NCBI RefSeq assembly: GCF_007971025.1
Contig: NZ_CP042436.1
Coordinates: 3,472,001 to 3,536,000 of the forward strand
DNA length: 64,000 nt
Source: Mucilaginibacter ginsenosidivorans
GTDB lineage: Bacteria; Bacteroidota; Bacteroidia; Sphingobacteriales; Sphingobacteriaceae
Direction of reading: 5' to 3'
A program made the translations under genes and the position numbers. The notes beneath the pieces are model-generated. The model was given only the letters and a program-made list of their open reading frames with translations, was not told the DNA's origin and did no database searches. Below are positions 34,016-42,256 of the stretch, piece by piece. Positions within the stretch are counted from its first letter, which is position 1, and every line of letters starts with the position of its first letter.

Positions 34016-34363
34016 TTAATATTTATTACTTAAAGCGTTTTCAAATCGTTCGATCAATACACTTTTTGACTGCATCCCAATCGCTTTTCCTATCAAAATC
34101 CCATCCTTGTAAAACAGTAGTGTCGGCAACTCGGAAACATTAAGCTCTTTTTTTAAAACCGGGGCCTCGTCAATGTCCACTACATAAAATGAAGCACGGT
34201 ATTGAAATATTTTTGACAACTCATCGTATACCGGCGCCATCATTTGGCTTGGGCCGCTCCATTCGGCGCAAAACCTTACAATGTGCAGCCCGAGTTTGTC
34301 TAAAATCAGCTTCTTAAATTCTCTTTGGTCGGTTATTCTGGTCACGTTATTTTTATTTGGCAT
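34016..34363 (-). CDS. Thioredoxin-fold protein without the redox CxxC
   Basis: The 115-residue protein has the thioredoxin fold (RFCAEWSGPSQMMAPVYDEL, then FYVVDIDEAP, then ELPTLLFYKDGI with the cis-Pro). Both cysteines of the WCGPC motif are replaced by Ser (W-S-G-P-S, residues 35-39); a Cys is left at 32 only. It cannot perform dithiol chemistry, so a binding or regulatory role is more likely. I use ATG 34363; a start five codons upstream is possible. It is the first gene of the operon with the sigma factor 11 bp downstream. Confidence 0.85.
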   Translation of the reverse strand: MPNKNNVTRITDQREFKKLILDKLGLHIVRFCAEWSGPSQMMAPVYDELSKIFQYRASFYVVDIDEAPVLKKELNVSELPTLLFYKDGILIGKAIGMQSKSVLIERFENALSNKY

Positions 34364-34472
34364 AGTTCTTATGTCCAAACTGGTGCCATTTCGGTTGCTT
34401 TATATTAATAAGCAGATTTACAGCCATTTGCAATAAAATTAGTCCGGGAGCGCTGCATGAGCTTTTACCTGA

Positions 34473-34500
34473 ATTTTGGGAATTCACGGTATTTCGTGAA
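34473..34500 (+). promoter_or_regulatory. Shared operator motif, copy 1, with TTCACG/CGTGAA inverted repeat
   Basis: ATTTTGGGAATTC (34473-34485) runs into TTCACG-gtattt-CGTGAA (34483-34500), a perfect 6-bp inverted repeat. The first 13 bp recur at 36682 and, with two changes, at 42100. It is 160 bp before the sigma54 activator start and may be an autoregulatory site. Confidence 0.5.
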
Positions 34501-34659
34501 AAGCTATATGGATCCCCTGGGATTTCAAGAATTGGTTTTGCTTTTTTTGAGATAAGAAAAAAATGTTTTATGAGCTTATTTCTGTAACAAGTTTATTACT
34601 AATTTTATCTGAGAATCCATTAGCAAAATGTTATCACAATAATTTTACAGTAGAATAAT

Positions 34660-36456
34660 ATGCTTGATTTTCAGAAAGATAAAGACTTATTTCAATATGC
34701 TTTTAAGAGCCTGTACGAAGCGGTTTATTGGGTTGACCCCGAAGGGAAAATTCTTTATGCCAATGAGGCTGCGGCTCATATGCTGGGCTTTACGGCTGAT
34801 GAACTCACCGGGAAGGGGGTGAAAGAGATAAGCAATTCGGAAGAGTCGGCGAATTTTCCATTGTTTTGGACAAAGCTAAAAGACCAGAAAAAAATTTCGT
34901 ACCAGGCCCAGCATAGACATAAGAAAGGAATGGCTTACGATGTCGAGATCATTTGCAGTTACCTGGAATACAATGGACATGAACTGGCCTGCGCCCTGGT
35001 AAAAGATATCAGTGCCCGCATCAAGGATGAAGAAGCTCTTAAATTAGCCAATACCCGCCTGGAAGGCTTATTAAAAGAAAGTGAGGAACGTTTCCGTGAT
35101 TTATTTGACGAGGCTCCGATAGCTTATGTACATGAAGGGCTCGACTCGCGTTTTATCAAGGCAAACCGGGCTGCGCTTAATATTTTAGGGGTACGGCCCG
35201 AGGAAGTACCTTACACATATGGCAAATCGCTTGCTCCGGACACGCCTACGGCGCAACGGTGGATAACAGACGCTTTCGCATCAATAAATACCGGGAAAAA
35301 TACCAGCGGAGTTATACTGGAACTTCGACGGAAAGACAACGGTAAGCCGATATTTATTGAATGGTGGTCGAAACCTGATATTGGCGGGCAGTTTACCCGT
35401 ACGATGTTCCTGGATATAACCGACAGGGTTTTAATGGAACAGGAACAAGCCCGGTTGAAAGCGCAGAACCAGTATTTGCAGGACGAGATCAAACTGAACC
35501 ACAACTTTGAAGAAATCGTAAGCCATAACAAAAAGTTCCACAAGGTATTACAACAAATAGAGCAGGTTGCATCCACCGATGCTACAGTTTTAATACTTGG
35601 TGAAAGCGGCACCGGAAAGGAGTTGTTAGCGCGTGCGGTTCATAATATAAGCAGGAGAAATAAGCGGCCGCTGATCAAGATCAACTGCGCAAACTTACAT
35701 GCTGAATTGATTGAAAGCGAATTATTCGGACATGAGCGGGGAGCATTTACAGGCGCGCTCGACCGTAAAATAGGTCGTTTTGAATTGGCAGACGGGGGCA
35801 CAATTTTTCTGGACGAGATAGGTGAACTGCCATTGTCATTACAGGCTAAGTTACTCCGGGTATTGCAGGAAGGTGAGTTCGAACGGCTCGGAAACCCTAA
35901 AACAATTAAGGTTGATGTACGGGTCATTGCAGCTACTAATCGTAACCTGCAGGAGGCTATCGCAAAAAAAGAGTTTCGCGAGGATCTGTTTTATCGTCTT
36001 AATGTATTCCCGATATTTTCCCCGCCATTACGCGAACGGAAAGAGGATATACCATTGCTCGTCAAACATTTTGTTAATAAATACCAAACAAAAATGGGTC
36101 GCGAGATAAAAAATATCCCTGAAAAAGTAGTCACTTCGCTAATGGGATATGACTGGCCGGGTAACGTACGCGAACTGGAAAATATAGTTGAACGGGCACT
36201 GATATTATCGCGGGGCGATACACTTGAATACGGAGATTGGGTGCCGGCCGGCACAGGAGCAATCATGCAAATCAATGATGGAAAGACCGCATTGCTGAAA
36301 ATGACCGACGTTGAACGCGATCATATTATTTCTATACTCAAAAAGACGAACTGGAAAGTCAGCGGAGAAAAAGGAGCCGCAAAAATACTCGGTCTTAATG
36401 CCACCACGCTCGAGTCAAGAATGAAGAAACTGGGGATTGAGCGCGGTAAGGACTGA
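34660..36456 (+). CDS. PAS-PAS sigma54-dependent transcriptional activator
   Basis: The 598-residue protein has two PAS domains (about 10-125 and 140-265), a short coiled linker ([14 protein letters not shown]), an AAA+ domain with Walker A GESGTGKE (starting at Gly314), the sigma54-contact GAFTGA loop (361-366), Walker [11 protein letters not shown], the arginine finger region, and a Fis-type HTH ([20 protein letters not shown]). It activates RNA polymerase-sigma54 in response to a PAS-sensed cue. It precedes the large rightward YHS/sugar-oxidation cluster and shares an upstream motif with it, so that cluster is its likely target (inference). Confidence 0.93.
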   Translation: MLDFQKDKDLFQYAFKSLYEAVYWVDPEGKILYANEAAAHMLGFTADELTGKGVKEISNSEESANFPLFWTKLKDQKKISYQAQHRHKKGMAYDVEIICSYLEYNGHELACALVKDISARIKDEEALKLANTRLEGLLKESEERFRDLFDEAPIAYVHEGLDSRFIKANRAALNILGVRPEEVPYTYGKSLAPDTPTAQRWITDAFASINTGKNTSGVILELRRKDNGKPIFIEWWSKPDIGGQFTRTMFLDITDRVLMEQEQARLKAQNQYLQDEIKLNHNFEEIVSHNKKFHKVLQQIEQVASTDATVLILGESGTGKELLARAVHNISRRNKRPLIKINCANLHAELIESELFGHERGAFTGALDRKIGRFELADGGTIFLDEIGELPLSLQAKLLRVLQEGEFERLGNPKTIKVDVRVIAATNRNLQEAIAKKEFREDLFYRLNVFPIFSPPLRERKEDIPLLVKHFVNKYQTKMGREIKNIPEKVVTSLMGYDWPGNVRELENIVERALILSRGDTLEYGDWVPAGTGAIMQINDGKTALLKMTDVERDHIISILKKTNWKVSGEKGAAKILGLNATTLESRMKKLGIERGKD

Positions 36457-36534
36457 TCCGTCATGCTTATGTTAAATCAGATCAATATTTGAAATGATTG
36501 CATCAAATTTTTCCTGAAAAAAATATTTTTTTTT

Positions 36535-36559
36535 GCGGCGCACTGCCGCTTTTTTTTTT
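36535..36559 (+). terminator. Terminator after the sigma54 activator
   Basis: gcggc-gcact-gccgc is followed by an 11-nt run of T. It lies 79 bp after the activator stop. Confidence 0.8.
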
Positions 36560-36681
36560 GACGAAGGTTTCTCGGGCCAAAAACGATGCCAATCTTTCTT
36601 TATTTTTCACGTTATTTAATTGTTTGATTATCAATTTGTTGTCAGTTCATCTTTTTAGCGCCGCCCCTGGATTTTCGCAAC

Positions 36682-36706
36682 ATTTTGGGAATTCCTAATA
36701 TGTCGT
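36682..36706 (+). promoter_or_regulatory. Shared operator motif, copy 2
   Basis: ATTTTGGGAATTC is identical to copy 1, and the match continues as tat-n-tcgtga at the same spacing (36699-36708). It also begins a gggaa/ttccc inverted repeat with the arm at 36711-36715. It is 175 bp before the first YHS gene. Confidence 0.5.
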
Positions 36707-36868
36707 GAGTTTCCCTGCCCTGCAAGTCTCTCATTTTTCTTATTGCGTCTTCTAACTCCCCATCATCGCGAGGTCAGTTCCGTGGTTTTCTGAAATAATA
36801 GTTGTAAGGTTTTGTGATGTACCTGCGACAAAGAGTAAAAATTCAGAACACCAGTTTATTACGACATC

Positions 36869-37333
36869 ATGAAAAAACTATTTGTATTGTTATTGTTAAC
36901 AGCTTCATTACCAGGGAGCATTTTTGCACAGAACGATCCCCACAAAAAAAATTACAACCTGGACAAATCCGGTTTGGCCATCAGCGGGTACGACCCGGTA
37001 ACTTATTTCACCACCCAGAAAGCTGTTGAAGGGAAGGAGTCGATAAGCTTAAGCTACGAAGGTGTTACCTATCGCTTCGCAACTACACAGGATAGGGAGT
37101 TGTTCAAGGCCAATCCTTCAAAATATCAACCTCAATATGGTGGCTGGTGCGCCTATGCAATGGGTGCTACAGGCGAGAAAGTTGACGTCGACCCGGAGAC
37201 TTTCAAATTGCTGGACGGTAAGCTTTACCTGTTTTACAATAAGTTTTTTAATAACACCAAAAAAAGCTGGAACAAGGATGAGGCTAATTTGAAAAAGAAA
37301 GCTGACACGAATTGGGATAAGATCAATCACTAA
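36869..37333 (+). CDS. Secreted YHS-domain protein
   Basis: A signal peptide (MKKLFVLLLLTASLPGSIFA) is followed by one YHS domain: SGYDPVTYFTTQ early and PQYGGWCAYAMG with its single conserved Cys, then a helical tail with EANLKKKADTNWDKI. YHS domains are small metal-binding modules of uncertain role; secreted forms are common in Bacteroidota (family knowledge). The next gene encodes a second one 46 bp downstream, so they form a tandem paralogous pair. Confidence 0.88.
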   Translation: MKKLFVLLLLTASLPGSIFAQNDPHKKNYNLDKSGLAISGYDPVTYFTTQKAVEGKESISLSYEGVTYRFATTQDRELFKANPSKYQPQYGGWCAYAMGATGEKVDVDPETFKLLDGKLYLFYNKFFNNTKKSWNKDEANLKKKADTNWDKINH

Positions 37334-37379
37334 CATCATTCGAATTAACACAAATATCAAATATCAAAAATCAATTTTA

Positions 37380-37820
37380 ATGAAACGTACACTAATTGTT
37401 GCCGCACTCATCATTTTCGGCATGACACAGGTTAAGGCGCAGAAATCGGAAATCTATGTATCTGGCGGGAAAGCTATTAACGGTTATGACGCCGTAGCCT
37501 TCTTTACCCAATCGAAACCGGTTAAAGGATCGGACAGCTTTTCGTTCGAGTGGCAGGGCGCAAAATGGCTCTTTGCCAATGCAGAGGATCTGGCGGCTTT
37601 TAAAGCCGACCCTGAAAAGTATGCTCCGCAATATGGTGGCTACTGCGCTTATGGTACATCGCAGGGTCACAAAGCGCCAACGAAAGCTGAAACATGGACC
37701 GTTTTGAACAACAAGCTTTACTTCAATTACAACAAGCAAGTAAAGGAACTTTGGACTAAGGACAGGGATAGCCTGATCATTGTTGCCGACAAGAAATGGC
37801 CGGAAGTAAAAGCACAATAA
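37380..37820 (+). CDS. Secreted YHS-domain protein (paralogue)
   Basis: A signal peptide (MKRTLIVAALIIFGMTQVKA) precedes a YHS domain with NGYDAVAFFTQS, PEKYAPQYGGYCAYGTSQG and a tail DSLIIVADKKWPEVKAQ. The tail KKADxxW-type motif is shared with the other YHS proteins here (36869 and 50097). It is 46 bp after its paralogue and 28 bp before the CoaB-like gene, so clearly in an operon. Confidence 0.88.
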   Translation: MKRTLIVAALIIFGMTQVKAQKSEIYVSGGKAINGYDAVAFFTQSKPVKGSDSFSFEWQGAKWLFANAEDLAAFKADPEKYAPQYGGYCAYGTSQGHKAPTKAETWTVLNNKLYFNYNKQVKELWTKDRDSLIIVADKKWPEVKAQ

Positions 37821-37848
37821 TCTTATTTAACTAAAACGCAGATCAGAG

Positions 37849-38544
37849 ATGAGCACAAACAGCCAAAAACCGATCGTACTGATAACCGCAGGGCCGACGA
37901 GGGAGCCCATTGATCCGGTGCGTTACATCACAAACCATTCTTCCGGCAAAATGGGTTACGCCATTGCCGGGACGTTCCTGGACAGGGGGTTCCGTGTGAT
38001 ATTGGTGTCGGGACCGGTAAGTATCGGGCTGGCTCATCCTGATCTGGCTATTGTAAATGTTAACACTGCTGACGAGATGTTTGCCGCATGCCGGCAATAT
38101 TTCCCAGTACTTCAGATAGCGGTTTTCGCTGCCGCCGTTGCCGATTACAAACCTGCTCAAGTGATGACTGAAAAGATGAAGAAGTTGGCACCTGAGTTCA
38201 ACTTGCAAATGATAAAAAATGTAGACATCGCCCGCGCTTTTGGCGAAGTGAAGAGAGATGACCAGGTTTCGATCGGCTTTGCGCTCGAGACCAACGATGA
38301 AGAGCAAAATGCATTGAAGAAACTTTTCTCAAAGAATCTGGACCTGGTGGTGCTGAATTCCACCCGGGATAATAATGCCGCATTTGGTTTCGACACCAAC
38401 AAGATCACCATCATCAATCGCGACTTTGTATTTAAGCGGTTCCCGCTAAAGGATAAGCATGCTGTCGCCAGGGATATCGCTGACATTGCTGTGGACATTA
38501 GGAACAACGTTTTAAATCCTCAGCCAATTATTAACCTCAATTAA
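37849..38544 (+). CDS. Stand-alone CoaB-like (phosphopantothenate-cysteine ligase) domain protein
   Basis: The 231-residue protein is the DNA/pantothenate-metabolism flavoprotein C-terminal (DFP) domain alone: LITAGPTREPIDPVRYITNH, SSGKMGYAIA, AAVADYKP and the CTP-loop region ALETNDEEQNA. The N-terminal flavoprotein CoaC half of normal CoaBC is absent. Its place between secreted YHS proteins and a DoxX protein is unlike a coenzyme A locus, so it may act on another substrate or supply ligase activity under stress (inference). Confidence 0.82.
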   Translation: MSTNSQKPIVLITAGPTREPIDPVRYITNHSSGKMGYAIAGTFLDRGFRVILVSGPVSIGLAHPDLAIVNVNTADEMFAACRQYFPVLQIAVFAAAVADYKPAQVMTEKMKKLAPEFNLQMIKNVDIARAFGEVKRDDQVSIGFALETNDEEQNALKKLFSKNLDLVVLNSTRDNNAAFGFDTNKITIINRDFVFKRFPLKDKHAVARDIADIAVDIRNNVLNPQPIINLN

Positions 38545-38557
38545 ACAAAAAACAATC

Positions 38558-38959
38558 ATGACTCACACTACATCAAACGTACTAACCTGGATGCTGCGCC
38601 TTATAGCAGCGGCCATTATGCTGCAAACCTTGTTTTTCAAGTTCACCGCGGCACCTGAATCGGTTTATATTTTTTCAACATTGCATATGGAGCCCTGGGG
38701 ACGCTTGGGTATCGGAAGCCTTGAGCTCGTCGCATCGATACTTATTCTTATACCCCGCACCACCAGTCTGGGCGCTGTGTTGGCGGTTGGTCTTATGGCC
38801 GGAGCGCTTATGTTTCACCTGACCAAACTGGGCATCGTGGTACAGGACGACGGTGGGCAGTTGTTCATACTTGCCCTGGTAACTTTTGGATGCAGCGCCG
38901 CGCTTGCTGTTATTTTCAGAAAGCAGGCGATATCCTATATCCCTTTTGTACGTCAATAG
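38558..38959 (+). CDS. DoxX-like four-helix membrane protein
   Basis: The 133-residue protein has four membrane helices with the DoxX pattern: WMLRLIAAAIMLQTLFFKFT, IGSLELVASILILIPRTTSL, VGLMAGALMFHLTKLGIVVQ, then a final helix. DoxX-family proteins are found with redox and oxidative-stress genes. It is 13 bp after the CoaB-like gene. Confidence 0.8.
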   Translation: MTHTTSNVLTWMLRLIAAAIMLQTLFFKFTAAPESVYIFSTLHMEPWGRLGIGSLELVASILILIPRTTSLGAVLAVGLMAGALMFHLTKLGIVVQDDGGQLFILALVTFGCSAALAVIFRKQAISYIPFVRQ

Positions 38960-38992
38960 AAAAAAGAATCAATCATAAAAACAAAAAACATC

Positions 38993-39493
38993 ATGAAACT
39001 CAAAGAACCAATTCGGAATATTTTAAACCAACTGCGATACGTGCTAAGCGAGCTGAGTAATGAACAGTACATGCAACCTGTGGGCGTTTTGTCAAACTCA
39101 TCGATAGGTCAGCATAACAGGCATATACTTGAATTTTTTATCGAATTAAATAAAGGATATGAAAGCGGTATCATTGATTACGACAAACGTGTCCGCAATC
39201 GTGTTATCGAAGCCGACAAAGAGTTCGCACTCGAAAAGATACAGGAGATAGAAGACAGCCTGGAAAAACCAGACCGCGACCTGATCCTCCAAACCGAACA
39301 AAACGATGGCGACAGTTATTCCTTCCCGGTATTTACCAATTACTTCAGAGAACTTGTTTACAACCTTGAGCATGCCGTGCATCACATGGCACTAATACGC
39401 ATCGGTGTAAACGCGATAGCTGACGTTAATGTCCCTGAAGAATTTGGAGTTGCCTCTTCAACCCTTAAATACCGCAAGACATGTGCACAGTAA
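38993..39493 (+). CDS. DinB-superfamily protein (paralogue of the 31180 gene)
   Basis: The 166-residue protein has the DinB four-helix pattern with GQHNRHILEFF and NLEHAVHHMALIRIG histidines. It resembles the leftward gene at 31180 along its whole length, so one is a duplicate of the other. Its last codons overlap the next gene by 13 bp, linking it tightly to the NRDE/ATP-grasp protein. Confidence 0.85.
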   Translation: MKLKEPIRNILNQLRYVLSELSNEQYMQPVGVLSNSSIGQHNRHILEFFIELNKGYESGIIDYDKRVRNRVIEADKEFALEKIQEIEDSLEKPDRDLILQTEQNDGDSYSFPVFTNYFRELVYNLEHAVHHMALIRIGVNAIADVNVPEEFGVASSTLKYRKTCAQ

Positions 39494-41268
39494 CTTATAT
39501 ACCTACTGCGGGCGGTTTTCATCTCACATCGAACAGGGATGAACATATCAGCCGCGGGCAGGCAGTTACGCCACGCGAGTACGCAAGCGGCAAGCGGCGC
39601 TTGCTTTATCCGAAAGACCCTGATAAAAATGGCAGTTGGATAGTGGCCAAAAATAATGGCGACGTGGTTGTATTACTGAATGGTGCATTTGTGAAGCATG
39701 TACGTCAAATAAATTATCGGAAGAGCCGGGGACTGGTATTGATGGACATCATAAGAGCTGAATATCCCGATCAGTTTTACAAAGTAATGGACCTTGATGA
39801 TATTGAGCCATTTACTATTGTGCTTTATACATCGGGAAGGCTATTTGAATGCCGCTGGGACGGATCCGATAAACATATCACCATGCTTGACAACCGGAAA
39901 GAGTATATCTGGTCGTCGGCTACATTATACGATAAAATGGCCGCGGCGAAAAGGAGGAGCTGGTTTGACGACTGGCGTCGGTCGGACTTATCAAAAAATA
40001 CTGAGGGCATTATCAACTTCCATCGTTATGGAGGCAACGGCGATGACAAGGATGGCCTGGTGATCAACCGCGACGGAAAAATGAAGACTATCAGTATTAC
40101 AAGCTTGCAGGTTAAACCCTCAAGGATCAGCATGCTTTACCACGATATGCGCGATAATCGTGTATACCAAAACGAAATAGAGGTAGAACAGGCAGACATC
40201 ACTGCCATAACGCCGGCCAAAACGAGGTTCTTTGCGCTTAGAAAATTTTTCATAAGGCTTTTTAATTGGGAATACTGGCCCTTTAACATAGTTTATGCGC
40301 CCATATTACCTTACTGGTTTTGGCTAAGTTTAAAAGCCAGATCGTTCTTCTTCTTTAATACGGCGAACCCGTCAATCGAAAATGGAGGGTTTGCCATGGA
40401 AAGCAAGAAATTGATTCATAAACTGATCCCTGAAAAATATACACCCAAAACTATGGCATTTAGGCCTGGGGCGAGCCTTGAAACGATCAGGGAATCGCTC
40501 CGGAATAATTTGATGGATTTTCCCCTTATCGCCAAACCTGATATTGGGATGAAGGGCGTGCTGGTTAAAAAAGTAAATAACGAAGCTGAATTATCTGATT
40601 ATCTGCGGGCAATCAAAGTCGACTTTTTACTGCAGGAATGTATACCATATAAAAATGAAGTGGGTATATTCTATTACCGTATCCCGGGGGCGATGAAAGG
40701 CAAAATATCAGGTGTTGTTGGTAAACATTTTCTTACTGTGACCGGGGACGGTCGCTCAAGCATCGAACAACTGGTGATCAGCGAGCCCCGGTACCTGCTC
40801 CAGTTAGAAGTGCTTCGGCAAACTTATGGGCACTTTCTGCAACAAGTACTGCCTGTAGGTAAAACCCACACGCTGGTGCCGTACGGCAATCATGCAAGGG
40901 GGGCCAAATTTATCGACCTGAGTAAAAAGGTGACCCGGCAACTGACTGAGACCATTGATGAGGTTTGCCATCGTATACCTGGTTTTTATTTCGGCAGGCT
41001 GGACGTAATGTACAATAACTGGGAAGAACTTTGTGAAGGGAAAAATTTCACCATTGTCGAGCTGAACGGTGCGGGTAGTGAGCCGACACACATTTATGAC
41101 CCGATGCACTCCATCTTTTTCGCCTGGCGCGAGATCATGCGGCATTGGAAACTTTTGAACGTGATCAGCCGGATAAACCGGAACCGCCTGGAAATAAATT
41201 ACCTGGGTTTCAAAGAAGGCGTTGCCCTTCTAAGGAACAATTCAAGATATATTAAATCGATCTCGTGA
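39481..41268 (+). CDS. NRDE (TANGO2-like) domain fused to an ATP-grasp domain
   Basis: The 595-residue protein starts MCTVTYIPTAGGFHLTSNRD, giving an N-terminal Cys2 and the NRDE motif of the TANGO2/NRDE family (an Ntn-hydrolase-like fold). This domain ends near 250. A hydrophobic, aromatic segment (NWEYWPFNIVYAPILPYWFW) and an ATP-grasp domain follow (about 320-575; FPLIAKPDIGMKGVLV, then NFTIVELNGAGSEPTHIYDP). The second half resembles stand-alone Bacteroidota ATP-grasp proteins, so this is a gene fusion. Reaction unknown; a peptide-like ligase plus a hydrolase-type domain is a reasonable reading. Confidence 0.8.
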   Translation: MCTVTYIPTAGGFHLTSNRDEHISRGQAVTPREYASGKRRLLYPKDPDKNGSWIVAKNNGDVVVLLNGAFVKHVRQINYRKSRGLVLMDIIRAEYPDQFYKVMDLDDIEPFTIVLYTSGRLFECRWDGSDKHITMLDNRKEYIWSSATLYDKMAAAKRRSWFDDWRRSDLSKNTEGIINFHRYGGNGDDKDGLVINRDGKMKTISITSLQVKPSRISMLYHDMRDNRVYQNEIEVEQADITAITPAKTRFFALRKFFIRLFNWEYWPFNIVYAPILPYWFWLSLKARSFFFFNTANPSIENGGFAMESKKLIHKLIPEKYTPKTMAFRPGASLETIRESLRNNLMDFPLIAKPDIGMKGVLVKKVNNEAELSDYLRAIKVDFLLQECIPYKNEVGIFYYRIPGAMKGKISGVVGKHFLTVTGDGRSSIEQLVISEPRYLLQLEVLRQTYGHFLQQVLPVGKTHTLVPYGNHARGAKFIDLSKKVTRQLTETIDEVCHRIPGFYFGRLDVMYNNWEELCEGKNFTIVELNGAGSEPTHIYDPMHSIFFAWREIMRHWKLLNVISRINRNRLEINYLGFKEGVALLRNNSRYIKSIS

Positions 41269-41270
41269 TC

Positions 41271-41948
41271 ATGGCCACGCAATTGAAACTATTCTCGGCA
41301 GCATTTTGTGTTAGTTTCCTCGGCTCGTTGCCCGTAGGGACTCTAACAGCTAACGTGACAAGTTATGTTTTAAACGACAACGCATGGGGGGCTATTGAAT
41401 TTAGTATTGCCGCAATATTGATCGAGACTATCATCGTTCGGCTGGCTTTAGTCATTGTCGATAGATTGACCCGCTTCACCTGGCTGTTCAGGGTATTAAG
41501 CGCCATTATGTGCGTGGCCATCCTGGTATTGGCATATAAAACACTTCAAGCCGCTTTCCACATGCGTAGCTTTAACGATGTGCTGCCACTGGTGGGTTTT
41601 AACCCTTTCTTTTCAGGGATGGTTCTGAGCCTGCTCAATCCCATGCACCTTCCTTTTTGGATGGGCTGGACGGCAGTATTGAAAAAGAGAGAGATTTTGC
41701 AAAGTTCGGCGAGATCGTACAATATATACATTGCCGCTATAGGCGCCGGCACAGCTTTATGTTTCATTGTTTATGGACTCATAGGTAACCTTTTGACAGG
41801 CGTATTTAAACAGCAGCATAATTTTATAAACTGGGTGCTCGGGGCCACCCTGTTGTTTACCGGACTTTTGCTTGCTTATAAACTCATCGCCAACCGGATG
41901 AGTTTAAAAAACGAGATTAAGTACAATGGCCAAAGTAAAGCGTCGTAA
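41271..41948 (+). CDS. LysE-family exporter-like membrane protein
   Basis: The ~225-residue protein has six membrane helices and the LysE/RhtB pattern: FCVSFLGSLPVGTLTANVTS in helix 1 and LLNPMHLPFWMGWTAVLKKR in the middle. It is likely an exporter of an amino-acid-like solute. The ATG at 41271 follows the stop of the fusion gene by 2 bp (an overlapping GTG at 41265 is an alternative). Tight coupling suggests it exports the product of the ATP-grasp/NRDE protein (inference). Confidence 0.78.
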   Translation: MATQLKLFSAAFCVSFLGSLPVGTLTANVTSYVLNDNAWGAIEFSIAAILIETIIVRLALVIVDRLTRFTWLFRVLSAIMCVAILVLAYKTLQAAFHMRSFNDVLPLVGFNPFFSGMVLSLLNPMHLPFWMGWTAVLKKREILQSSARSYNIYIAAIGAGTALCFIVYGLIGNLLTGVFKQQHNFINWVLGATLLFTGLLLAYKLIANRMSLKNEIKYNGQSKAS

Positions 41949-42256
41949 TTGACGCATTCCCATCCGATTTATTCACGTTGTTCTGACCTGGCAAATACCC
42001 GGAGTGGGGATGCTTTGGACTTTGAAAAGATGGCGATAGTTGGAAAACGTTTCATGGAACGCCCGGGTGTAAATTCCTAAAATTTTAGAAAATCCCAACA
42101 TTTCGGGAACTCGATAATGAAGTAAATAACGAGACCTGATTGTAAAAATCTGAAAATCAGAAACATATAATGAAAATGGCGCAAACTGCAACCCGGCATG
42201 ACTATTTCCTTAATAATCGTGCCGAACATAAGAGTTAACGCTAAATATCAACCACA
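41949..42256. other. Regulatory gap before the Crp/Fnr gene
   Basis: This 308-bp region contains ATTTCGGGAACTC (42100-42112), the third copy of the shared operator motif. Here it is also the right arm of tccc-aacattt-cggga (42093-42108). A degenerate cgttt-cat-ggaacg lies near 42048. No gene or RNA was recognised. Confidence 0.5.
42100..42112 (+). promoter_or_regulatory. Shared operator motif, copy 3
   Basis: ATTTCGGGAACTC differs from copies 1 and 2 at two positions, both T to C. The five bases before it (caaca versus caaca in copy 2) also match. It is 145 bp upstream of the Crp/Fnr ATG. Confidence 0.45.

Larger units (their letters stand above)
36457..36868. other. Regulatory gap before the YHS cluster
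   Basis: This 412-bp region holds the activator's terminator (36535-36559), the shared motif ATTTTGGGAATTC (36682-36694), and about 170 bp of leader to the first YHS gene. No exact sigma54 -24/-12 pair and no exact TAnnTTTG were found by eye. No gene was seen. Confidence 0.5.

Noticed and set aside
34521..34659. Sigma54 promoter before the activator gene
   Set aside because: I looked for TGGCAC-N5-TTGC here and at 36700-36868 but found no convincing -24/-12 pair; a computed scan would decide.
42044..42062. acgtttcatggaacgc as a sixth REP-like palindrome
   Set aside because: One arm is GTTTC rather than GTTCC and it is 17 kb from the transposase; similarity is too weak.
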